Part shown: in pieces, positions 41,960 through 49,353 of the stretch
Position numbering within the stretch: the stretch's first letter is position 1
Layout of the letters: every line of letters starts with the position of its first letter
Origin: Thalassovita taeanensis
Lineage (GTDB): Bacteria; Pseudomonadota; Alphaproteobacteria; Rhodobacterales; Rhodobacteraceae
DNA length: 64,000 nt
Direction: 5' to 3'
Assembly (NCBI RefSeq): GCF_900110775.1
Contig: NZ_FOEP01000003.1
Span: forward strand, 1 to 64,000
Notes under the pieces: generated by a model
Seen by the model: only the letters and a program-made list of their open reading frames with translations
Told to the model about the DNA's origin: nothing
The model's database searches: none
Position numbers and translations under genes: made by a program

Positions 41960-43393
41960 CTAAACGGTGAGTGGGGTTGATTTCCAAAAATAGCGGTTGT
42001 AGCCGCGGATTTTGTCGCGTTCCTTGATGCGGAACACCATGCGGACCGGCACGCCCACCTCGACCACATTGGTGGGGGCATCGACGGTTTCCATCAGCAG
42101 GCGCGCGCCGTTGTCGAATTGCACGAAGCCGACAAACAGTGGCGGGGCCGGATAGTAAGACAGCCAATCCGCGGTGTAGGTCAGGATTTTCGCGGGCTGA
42201 TCAGCCAGCGAGACCTGCTCGAAGCTATCGGCAGGCTTGCCGCAGTCGGGATTGACGCAATAGGCCAGTTGCGGGAACTGGATCGTGCTGCAATGCGGGC
42301 ACTTGCCAGCCATGAAAGCCGACAACTGGAACGACGAGCGATAGGCCTCGGTCAGGGCTGCTTTGCCGGGCTTTTCGGCGCGCATACCCCACTCCAGTTC
42401 GATCTCGTCGTAAAACGAGGCCATGCGAAGGTAATCGTCGGTCATGTATTTGTCGGCCAGCGATCCGCTGACACCGCGACCCGGACGCGCCCCGGCGCCG
42501 GTGGCTTCGAGGACCACGGCGTCTGCGCCCTGACCGAAGCCGACCAGCAAAATACGTTCGCCCTTTTTGGCGGTTTCCAGTACGTTGGCCAGCATCAGTA
42601 GCGGGTGCGCCGCGCCTGCAAGGCCACAGTCAAGTTCAAGACCATCCGCGACCTTGCCGCCAAAGCCCAGTTTCTTGGCCACGCTGTCAGCCGCTTTGCG
42701 GGTCATCGAGGGCATCACGAAATACGTAAAGTCGCCAATGGAGAGGCCGGTTTTTTCCAACGCTGCATTGACCGCGCGGGGGATGATTTTGGCTAAGCCT
42801 TCGTCGCGGATCCAGCGCTCTTCCCACATGTAGTCGTGGCTTTCGTCCGACGCGCGGAAGTGGTCGGCAAAATTCACGGTAACGCTGGCTGAGCCAATGT
42901 ATTTGGCAACCACATTGCTGGTTCCCAGCAGCACGGCGGCGGCGCCTGCGCCATTGCTCATTTCTTGCGCGCTGGCGGGTTTCGACGGCGGTTTGTCCGA
43001 GCCGATGACCAATGTGCCGTCTTTGCCTGCCTCAAGCGCCTGAACCAGCGCAGAGGTGGCGGCACGTTGCGAGCCGGTGCTTTCGGAGGACGCGGCCGAT
43101 TGGGGAATGTTCAGCGCACCAGCAATGATCGCGGCATTCGACAGATCACTGTAGGGCAGGGTCGTGGAGGCAACGATGATTGCGTTGACGCCATCACGCG
43201 TAGCGCCAAGGGCATCGCGCCCGGCCTCGACAGCCATTGTCAGGGCATCTTCATCCCAGCTGCAAAAGGCGCGGCTGCCTTTGGCGGCGCCTGCAAGGCC
43301 GGGGGCCATCCATTTGTGAGCCTTGGCAATAGCTGCACGCTCAAGCCGCATCCGCGGGACGTATGCCCCGAATGAAGTAATGCCAAAATCCAT
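41960..43393 (-). CDS. HMG-CoA-synthase-like protein fused to a DUF35 zinc-ribbon/OB domain, without the catalytic triad
   Basis: A 477-residue fusion. Residues 1-300 follow the HMG-CoA synthase/KAS III thiolase fold (FGAYVPRMRL, AIIVASTTLPYSDLSN, ERILLVGFGQGADAVVLE). Residues 360-470 are a DUF35 unit: zinc-ribbon Cys365, Cys368, Cys379 and Cys384, then an OB fold. The region that holds the nucleophilic Cys (residues 103-116, ASSESTGSQRAATS) has no Cys; the sequence has none between Cys44 and Cys256. The His position reads YFVMPSM and the Asn position CGLAGAA. It leads the seven-gene operon and is coupled to a thiolase. AGGAG precedes the ATG. It may be a scaffold for the thiolase or a lyase of new mechanism. 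Confidence 0.85.
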   Translation of the reverse strand: MDFGITSFGAYVPRMRLERAAIAKAHKWMAPGLAGAAKGSRAFCSWDEDALTMAVEAGRDALGATRDGVNAIIVASTTLPYSDLSNAAIIAGALNIPQSAASSESTGSQRAATSALVQALEAGKDGTLVIGSDKPPSKPASAQEMSNGAGAAAVLLGTSNVVAKYIGSASVTVNFADHFRASDESHDYMWEERWIRDEGLAKIIPRAVNAALEKTGLSIGDFTYFVMPSMTRKAADSVAKKLGFGGKVADGLELDCGLAGAAHPLLMLANVLETAKKGERILLVGFGQGADAVVLEATGAGARPGRGVSGSLADKYMTDDYLRMASFYDEIELEWGMRAEKPGKAALTEAYRSSFQLSAFMAGKCPHCSTIQFPQLAYCVNPDCGKPADSFEQVSLADQPAKILTYTADWLSYYPAPPLFVGFVQFDNGARLLMETVDAPTNVVEVGVPVRMVFRIKERDKIRGYNRYFWKSTPLTV

Positions 43394-43918
43394 CTCAACT
43401 CCTGCTGTCGTTTGGTGCGGGGCGCGTAATTCGCCCGAGTTGGCGGGATGCTATTCGGCGCCCCTTTGATACGCAAGCGTAAAATATGCTAGTGGCGGCG
43501 CTTGCGTGGGGTCGCGCAGCCGCAGTGTTGTCGGCTGAAAACTGAGATGGACCGCTTTCATGGCGTTGAAAACAATTAAGAATTTTTGACTCGTGGCGGC
43601 ATCGGCTTGGGGCGCGCGATTCCCCTACATTTCTTGGGAGAGATGAAAAAAGCCCCTACAAGCAAGCCGTCCAGCAGTGTTTTCCATGCGTGAACATCGC
43701 CAGCGGCCAGCGCCGATACGGTATGCTTGCCTTTCAAGGCCTGCTGGACTTGTCGCGGTTTGGATCCGCTTCTGCTAGGGTGGAAACGAGTAGGCCCCCG
43801 ATCAAAGAAGTAACTTTTGTTGACGCAAGAGCTTGGGGGCCGACATAATTTGGGGCACAATCTGACACGCCTTTCCACGTAGAGGGCGGCGCCTTTCGGG
43901 GCTGGGAATACAGCGACG
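43394..43918. other. Non-coding region upstream of HMGCS-like operon and flippase operon
   Basis: About 525 bases without a gene I can support. Near 43472-43490 the sequence TACGC-AA-GCGTA followed by ATATGC is palindromic and resembles the island's TGCATA element read on the minus strand; it lies about 80-100 bases upstream of the HMGCS-like start. Short reading frames between 43576 and 43925 have no recognisable family or ribosome-binding site. Confidence 0.4.
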
Positions 43919-44065
43919 ATGACACTTGTGAAGAAAAGGACCCTTGGGCTGCTTGCAGCTATTCTGATCGTCAGAACAACTGAGTATCATCCTTGGGCGA
44001 TGCCCTTTCAACTCAGACTGAAAGGGCATCTGGCCGGTCTAGAAACAGATAGAGGCATTTTGTGA
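43919..44065 (+). CDS. Possible small membrane protein coupled to the flippase-like gene
   Basis: A 48-residue reading frame with a basic start (MTLVKKR), one short hydrophobic stretch (LGLLAAILIV) and a polar tail. Its TGA overlaps the GTG start of the next gene (GTGA), the arrangement seen at every other junction of this operon. A purine-rich GGGAATA lies about ten bases upstream. A 12-bp inverted repeat lies inside it. It may be a leader peptide or small membrane protein, or chance. I know no family for it. Confidence 0.3.
   Translation: MTLVKKRTLGLLAAILIVRTTEYHPWAMPFQLRLKGHLAGLETDRGIL
43999..44030 (+). repeat. 12-bp inverted repeat upstream of flippase-like gene
   Basis: GATGCCCTTTCA (43999-44010) and TGAAAGGGCATC (44019-44030) are perfectly complementary with an eight-base loop, 32 bases before the GTG start of the flippase-like gene. 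No T run follows, so an operator or translational hairpin is more likely than a terminator. Confidence 0.6.
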
Positions 44066-45075
44066 TTCGAGTTGTCTCTGCACTGCTGTTCATCGGACTG
44101 TCGCTTGCAGGCCTAGCAACAATTCATGCGCTTTCGGGGGGTGCCGCGCCCCAGATAGATCCGCGCCTTTTCGATCTTTCCGCGCTACTTGCGATTGCGG
44201 GTTTGCTTGTCATCTATTTTGCTTCGGATGGATTGAGGCTTTATTTCGTGCTTCGCACGCTGGGTGAACGGGTGTCGCTGAAGGACCTCGTTCCGCTGGT
44301 TTTTATCAATATTCTCTTCTCGAATATCACGCCGATGGCGACCGGTGGCGGTTTCGCCCAGATCTGGTATTTGGGCAGAAGCGGCGTTTCGGTTGGTTCT
44401 GCGGCGGCGGCGACCACGATCAGGACCGTTCTGGCAATGCTTGTGATATTCACGGCAGCGCCAACGTTTCAATTTCTATTCGCCAAAGGACGCGCGGCGG
44501 AGCATCTCTCCGAGAGGCTCACGAATTCGCTATCCATCGTCATTGTGTTCTATCTGGTTGGGTTTCTCATTGTCCTGCTTCGACCCATGCTAATCGCGGC
44601 TTTCATCGAACGAATGCTGCGGGGCGCCTCCCGCCTCGGGTTGCTTGGGACCGAGCGCCGGGACCGGTGGCGCATCCGTGTCCGCGAGGTGATGACCGGG
44701 TTTTCCGACGGGTTTCGGACATTTTTGACCGGATCGCGCCGGTATGCTGCCTTGTCCGCGTTGTTCACTATCGTCTTTCTCTTGGCGTTGTTCTCGTTTC
44801 CGGCCCTGCTGATGGCGCTGCTGGATTATGATGTCGATTGGCTGGCGGTGATGGGGACGCTTTCGGTCGTCACCTTCCTGATGTATTTCGCACCGAGCCC
44901 GGGCGGGGCAGGCTTTTCCGAACTTGCCTTTGCAGGGCTGATGGCGGGGCAAATCGCGCCCGAACATCTGGTGTTCATCGTACTTGTCTGGCGGGTGCTG
45001 ACCATCTATCTGGGCATGGGGATTGGAGCAGTTTTCATGATGAGAGCCGTCAAATCCAGAGCTTTCCAGCCATGA
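44062..45075 (+). CDS. Flippase-like YbhN/LPG-synthase-TM family membrane protein
   Basis: A 337-residue protein with about eight membrane helices of the UPF0104/YbhN family, related to the lipid-flipping half of lysylphosphatidylglycerol synthase. Landmarks are the NILFSNITPMATGGGFAQIW region in helix 3, AAATTIRTVLAMLVIF, and the C-terminal YFAPSPGGAGFSELAFAGL. Many members neighbour lipid glycosyltransferases and are proposed to flip glycolipids. Start is GTG at 44062 after AGAGG. Its stop overlaps the ATG of the next gene (ATGA), so flippase-like protein and glycosyltransferase fusion are probably made together. Confidence 0.86.
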   Translation: MIRVVSALLFIGLSLAGLATIHALSGGAAPQIDPRLFDLSALLAIAGLLVIYFASDGLRLYFVLRTLGERVSLKDLVPLVFINILFSNITPMATGGGFAQIWYLGRSGVSVGSAAAATTIRTVLAMLVIFTAAPTFQFLFAKGRAAEHLSERLTNSLSIVIVFYLVGFLIVLLRPMLIAAFIERMLRGASRLGLLGTERRDRWRIRVREVMTGFSDGFRTFLTGSRRYAALSALFTIVFLLALFSFPALLMALLDYDVDWLAVMGTLSVVTFLMYFAPSPGGAGFSELAFAGLMAGQIAPEHLVFIVLVWRVLTIYLGMGIGAVFMMRAVKSRAFQP

Positions 45076-47327
45076 AACAGAAAACACTTCTGTCCGTTAC
45101 TTTTTACCTGAACCTTGCCGTTCTGCTCGCCCTGCTGGGGTACAAAATCTATCTGCTTTTCGACGCACCGGATACGAATGCGCTGCACACCGGGCAGATC
45201 GAACAGATCGAAACGGCCACCCAAGGTCACGAGAAGATTCGTTTCGCCGTCATCGGCGAGGCGAATAACTCCATCGGGATTTTTGAAAGACAGATCGTCG
45301 AGGACCTCAACGCCTCAGACATCGATTTCGTCGTGTCAGCGGGCAATGCCGTCAGCGGTGGCGGGGAGGACAACTATCGCTCTCTTCTGGGCTCGTTGTC
45401 GCTGCTGAAAAAGCCGTTTCTTCTGACCTTTGGCGATCACGAGTTCACCGAGTTCGGCAGCAGCCGATTCTATAAGAAGTTCGGGCCGCACTTCTATTCG
45501 GTGTCGCTTGGCGATGTTCGATTGGTATTCCTTGACGGGACCGGACGTAGCTCTGCCGCGTGGCAGGAGCGATGGCTGGCAGATCTGCTGGGGGGTGAAC
45601 AGAACCGGCAGATTATCGTCTTTGTTGGTCAGCCGCTGGTGCCGCCGTTGGGCGATCTTCTGTTTGAGCCGGATCAGGGGATCTGGTCTGCCCCCGAGGA
45701 TCAGACCCGGATGCAGGCGCTGCTACAGGTACTGGATGTCGACGCGGTGATCTCGGCCGGGGCTTCGGTGTTCTCTGATCAGATGGTCGACGGCGTTCGC
45801 CACATCACGACCGGTGGGGGTGGCGGTCTGATCCTGAACAATGACCAGAGCTTTTATCACTATCTCGACGTGACTGCGGGCGGGCACGAAATGTCTGTGG
45901 ACGTCGTTCGTATCGAAACCGCCCCCACGCTTGCGATGCGGTGGTTCGAAAGCCTTTGGTCGTTCATCTATTCGTTGTTCTACGTTCGATTTCTAAGTTT
46001 TCTTCTGATCTTCTCGGCTCTTGCGCTAACTGGTATCTATCTGTTCAATCATCTGTTCCGCGAGCGCGACTATTACCCATCATATGACGCCCCGCCGCTG
46101 ACGCATTTGGGCCGCCCCTTGCGCGTCGCGATGGTCACAAACAACTATCTTCCGTTCGTCGGCGGCGTGCCCATTTCAGTCGAGTTGTTGAAACGCGGGC
46201 TTGAGGCGCATGGCCATCAGGTCATGGTCGTGTGCCCCAGCTACGGCTCTGACGCCCCCGACCCGACCGTCGAGCGCGTGCCAGTGCTGTTGCCAACCCG
46301 CGGCTGGATTCGTATCGCCAACCCGTTCCTCAGACGGACGCGGCGGGCGATCAAGACGTTCAACCCGGACATCATTCATGTGCATCATCCGTTCTGGCTT
46401 GGTTCACTCGGGCGGATCATGGCCCGGCGCCTGAACATTCCGGTGATCTACACCTATCACACGCGGCTTGAGTATTATGCACATCAGATTCCGGTGCCGG
46501 GCCGGTTGTTTCGCAATGTTATCGCCCACTGGCTGATCCGCAGGTTTGCCAATAAATGCGACGCGGTCATTGTGCCGACCCCGGTGGCGCGGGATTACAT
46601 GCGGTTAATCGGGGTGGACCGCCCCGTGCATGTGCAGCCGACGGGGCTTGATCTTGAGAAGTTCGAGCCCCCGAACGGACCGCGCCTTTCGGAGCTGCGT
46701 CAAGAGGTTAACCCAGACGGAAGGCTGGTGTTTGTCACCGTTTCCCGGTTGTCGCCGGAAAAGAACATCCATTTTATCATCGCGGCCATGGAGCGCTTGA
46801 AAAGCCGCGATACCGCGCCCTTTCGTTTGCTTGTTCTCGGCGACGGCGATGAACGCGCGCCGCTTGAAAAAATGGTCAAAGCCCGAGATCTGGAGGGGGA
46901 TGTCACGTTTCTGGGAAACATCGACGGATCGATCGTGCCGCAGTATCTTGCGATTTCGGATGTCTTCGTATTTGCCTCGCGCTCCGAGACGCAGGGGATG
47001 GTCGTGCTTGAAGCCATGGCCGCCGGTTTGCCTGTCGTCGCCGTTGATTCCAGCGGTGTGGATGCCTTTGTTTCCAACGGCACGACGGGCTACAGGACGC
47101 CCGAGGATATTGTGCAGTGGACGGCTGCGCTGAGCAGACTGATTGACGATCCGCACCTGCGAAAAGCGCTTGGTGAGAATGCAAAAGCCGTCGCACACGG
47201 GTATTCGACGGACAAATTCGCAGCATCCGTCGCTTTACACTATGAGGGGTTGGTGCAGAGTTCTCTGTCTCGTTCGAAACATCGTATAGATAAAAGCCTG
47301 AACAATGATGACGAGGGTGGGGCCTGA
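45072..47327 (+). CDS. Degenerate metallophosphoesterase-like domain fused to a GT4 glycosyltransferase
   Basis: A 751-residue fusion. Helix at residues 5-30; residues 55-285 have the calcineurin-phosphoesterase fold pattern but the metal motifs are altered: D-x-H is IGEANN (61-66), GD-x-x-D is GNAVS (91-95), GNHE is GDHE (121-124), the later His is VGQP, and GH-x-H is AGASV. The neighbouring ITTGGGGG is kept. A second helix spans about 298-326. Residues 350-735 are a GT4 glycosyltransferase of the diacylglycerol-glucosyltransferase style: NNYLPFVGGVPISVE, IIHVHHPFWLG, Arg559 and Lys564 in SRLSPEKN, and the E-x7-E pair Glu639/Glu647. It probably glycosylates a lipid at the inner membrane, with the extracytoplasmic pseudo-enzyme as sensor or acceptor module. 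Confidence 0.82.
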   Translation: MKQKTLLSVTFYLNLAVLLALLGYKIYLLFDAPDTNALHTGQIEQIETATQGHEKIRFAVIGEANNSIGIFERQIVEDLNASDIDFVVSAGNAVSGGGEDNYRSLLGSLSLLKKPFLLTFGDHEFTEFGSSRFYKKFGPHFYSVSLGDVRLVFLDGTGRSSAAWQERWLADLLGGEQNRQIIVFVGQPLVPPLGDLLFEPDQGIWSAPEDQTRMQALLQVLDVDAVISAGASVFSDQMVDGVRHITTGGGGGLILNNDQSFYHYLDVTAGGHEMSVDVVRIETAPTLAMRWFESLWSFIYSLFYVRFLSFLLIFSALALTGIYLFNHLFRERDYYPSYDAPPLTHLGRPLRVAMVTNNYLPFVGGVPISVELLKRGLEAHGHQVMVVCPSYGSDAPDPTVERVPVLLPTRGWIRIANPFLRRTRRAIKTFNPDIIHVHHPFWLGSLGRIMARRLNIPVIYTYHTRLEYYAHQIPVPGRLFRNVIAHWLIRRFANKCDAVIVPTPVARDYMRLIGVDRPVHVQPTGLDLEKFEPPNGPRLSELRQEVNPDGRLVFVTVSRLSPEKNIHFIIAAMERLKSRDTAPFRLLVLGDGDERAPLEKMVKARDLEGDVTFLGNIDGSIVPQYLAISDVFVFASRSETQGMVVLEAMAAGLPVVAVDSSGVDAFVSNGTTGYRTPEDIVQWTAALSRLIDDPHLRKALGENAKAVAHGYSTDKFAASVALHYEGLVQSSLSRSKHRIDKSLNNDDEGGA

Positions 47328-48379
47328 TGTCGAAAGTAACGATCCAGGAAATGAGCTTCTTTGCTGTTATCATCTTGGTGACGACGGCGTTTATCTGGCT
47401 GATCCTGCCATTTTACGGTGCGATCCTGTGGGGGGCCATTTTGGCGATTCTGTTTGATCCGCTGAAGCGGCGCCTGGATATATGGTTGAACGGCCATTCC
47501 AACCTCGCGGCAATCCTTAGCGTGTTGATCTGCATCTGTATTGTAGTGATCCCCGGGATGATCCTGCTTGCCGCGCTGGCGCAGGAAGCCGCGAACCTTT
47601 ATGTCCGCCTCGACACACAGGAACTCGATATCGGAGGCCTTCTAGAGCGCATTCAAGGTGTGCTGCCGCCTTTCGTTCTCAAGATTATGTCAGCCCTGAA
47701 TCTAGGGAGTTTCGACGAGATTCAGACCCGCCTGACGGCCTTCCTTTTGCAGGCCAGTCAGGCGTTTGCCACAAAAGCCATAACCATCGGGCACAACGCG
47801 GTGCAACTTGTCGCCAGTCTGGGCGTTATGCTGTATTTGCTGTTCTTCCTGTTTCGCGATGGCATGGACCTGACTGCACAGATCAGACAGGTCAGTCCGC
47901 TTAGCGAGCACCACACCGATCAGATCCTGAACAGATTCACCTCTGTGATGAAGGCGACAGTCAAGGGAAACATCGTCATCGCCATGATCCAAGGGGCACT
48001 CGGCGGCATCACCTTCTGGGCGCTCGGACTCGAGGCCCCTCTGTTGTGGGGGGTGCTCATGGCTGCCGTATCGCTTTTGCCTGCAATCGGCGCACCCTTG
48101 GTCTGGGTGCCGGCTGCAATCTATCTTTTGGCGTCAGGAGATTACATTAGGGGTATCGCGATGCTTGCCGCCGGGACATTGGTTATCAGCATGGTCGACA
48201 ACCTGATCCGGCCTCCTCTGGTTGGAAAAGGGACCCGGCTGCCAGATTACGTTATTCTCATCTCTACTCTGGGTGGCATCATGCTGATCGGCATGAACGG
48301 CTTCGTCCTGGGACCGCTGATTGCCGCGCTTTTTGTTGCCGTGTGGTCATTGTTCACTGAAGACAGGTCGCAAGGCTGA
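47327..48379 (+). CDS. AI-2E family (PerM/TqsA type) membrane protein
   Basis: A 350-residue protein with about eight helices. Landmarks: FYGAILWGAILAILFDPLKRRL, a large soluble loop around residues 80-140, LYLLFFLFRDG, VKGNIVIAMIQGALGGITF and the C-terminal LVGKGTRLPDYVILISTLGG (split by family positions). Some members export autoinducer-2, others are Na/H antiporters, and many have no known substrate. The start overlaps the preceding stop by one base (TGATG). The coupling to the glycosyltransferase fusion suggests a shared envelope function. Confidence 0.88.
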   Translation: MSKVTIQEMSFFAVIILVTTAFIWLILPFYGAILWGAILAILFDPLKRRLDIWLNGHSNLAAILSVLICICIVVIPGMILLAALAQEAANLYVRLDTQELDIGGLLERIQGVLPPFVLKIMSALNLGSFDEIQTRLTAFLLQASQAFATKAITIGHNAVQLVASLGVMLYLLFFLFRDGMDLTAQIRQVSPLSEHHTDQILNRFTSVMKATVKGNIVIAMIQGALGGITFWALGLEAPLLWGVLMAAVSLLPAIGAPLVWVPAAIYLLASGDYIRGIAMLAAGTLVISMVDNLIRPPLVGKGTRLPDYVILISTLGGIMLIGMNGFVLGPLIAALFVAVWSLFTEDRSQG

Positions 48380-48399
48380 GTCGAAGATCCCACGCAGGG

Positions 48400-48852
48400 T
48401 CATGTCGGTTTGCGTGACGCCAGAAGTTTGCGCAGCACGGACAGCACGCCGATGCCAAGGGAGAGCGAGCTGCCGAGGTTTTCGATGCTCTGTCCTGCGG
48501 CATTCGCCATTTGCACAGCGCCTTGCGCCTCTGCCGTGATCGTCTCAAGCGCGGCGGCTTCCATTTCCGCAAGCGCGTCAAGCTCGGGCGATTTCGTTTC
48601 CCGGAGGGTAAAGATCAGCAGGATGATGGCGACGGCAAGATAAAGTGCGGCGATCGTCAGGCACGCGCCAATATCTCCGAGTGGTACGCGGATCCACAGG
48701 TAAAGCGCATAGGTCGAAAGCCCCGCGGCGACGATCATCGCCGCGACAGCAAGCGCCCCGGCGATAACGCGCCGGATCATTTGCCGGAGGAGAACCTGGC
48801 GGCGCAGCAGCGCGACATGGCCGTAGAGTTTTGCAGAATTGAGAGCAGACAT
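48400..48852 (-). CDS. Phage-holin-X-like small membrane protein
   Basis: A 150-residue protein with two adjacent membrane helices near residues 25-75 (VIAGALAVAAMIVAAGLSTY and LTIAALYLAVAIILLIF), followed by an acidic amphipathic coiled stretch (residues 85-120) and a C-terminal GSSLSLGIGVLSVLRKLL. This layout matches the holin-X/YqjE-like family of stress-linked membrane proteins. No phage genes are near. The start at 48852 has AAAGG ten bases upstream. It follows the YqjD-like gene by 22 bases, an association known from the E. coli yqjD-yqjE genes. Confidence 0.7.
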   Translation of the reverse strand: MSALNSAKLYGHVALLRRQVLLRQMIRRVIAGALAVAAMIVAAGLSTYALYLWIRVPLGDIGACLTIAALYLAVAIILLIFTLRETKSPELDALAEMEAAALETITAEAQGAVQMANAAGQSIENLGSSLSLGIGVLSVLRKLLASRKPT

Positions 48853-48874
48853 GGGAAACCTTTCACAAAGGCGG

Positions 48875-49135
48875 TTAGCGGAACTGGCGACCGATGATGA
48901 TCCCGGCGGCAAAGCCGATGCCGAGGGCGGCAAGCGCCGTGAGTTGCGGATATCTAGCGATGTCCTCGGAAAACTCATCCATGGTTTCGTGCATTGTTTT
49001 CATAAAGGTTTCGAGTTCGGGCATTTCTTCCGCGTTTTCGAGGTCCGGTTCCGGAGCCGCCTTCGCCGTCGGTGTCTTGCGGGCACTCGCCTCTATCTCG
49101 GCCTGCAGGGCCATTATTTCACTCATCAGGCTCAT
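48875..49135 (-). CDS. YqjD/ElaB/DUF883-like small membrane-anchored protein
   Basis: An 86-residue protein: an Ala/Glu-rich amphipathic N-terminal helix, an acidic middle (residues 30-60), and one C-terminal helix with a glycine zipper (LTALAALGIGFAAGIIIGRQFR is the tail, residues 65-86). This is the architecture of YqjD/ElaB, tail-anchored proteins tied to stationary-phase ribosome tethering. An AAGGAGA element precedes the ATG. The pair with the holin-X-like gene forms a small minus-strand operon. Confidence 0.7.
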   Translation of the reverse strand: MSLMSEIMALQAEIEASARKTPTAKAAPEPDLENAEEMPELETFMKTMHETMDEFSEDIARYPQLTALAALGIGFAAGIIIGRQFR

Positions 49136-49239
49136 CGGTGTCTCCTTATCTGTGCGCTGCGGCGCCCTCAGTCAGCCTCTTGCTGAGTCTATGTGAACTA
49201 TGCCCCCGATCCATTCGCGGATCGAGGGCGCATTGGGTC

Positions 49240-49353
49240 TCAGGCCTTTTTCATCCGCATCTGCGCATCCTTGCTACAGATTAACGGAACCACGAAGATC
49301 GTGAAGGCCGTTGAGACGACTGTTCCGAAGGTCAATGGGATGCGCCAGCATAG
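49240..49353 (-). pseudogene. C-terminal remnant of an RND efflux transporter
   Basis: A 37-codon open stretch ending in TGA at 49240-49242. It reads RIPLTFGTVVSTAFTIFVV then PLICSKDAQMRMKKA, which matches the last membrane helix and tail of HAE1/RND exporters (GTVVST-x-x-T-x-FVVP). No upstream part of such a gene is present; the frame closes at 49354. I judge it a deletion remnant. Confidence 0.45.

Noticed and set aside
43576-43925. Short minus-strand frames upstream of the flippase-like operon
   Set aside because: No recognisable domain, no start signal and unusual composition; treated as non-coding.
48400-48852. Prophage suggested by a holin-like protein
   Set aside because: No integrase, terminase, capsid or lysis gene is nearby, and the protein fits the non-phage YqjE-like group.
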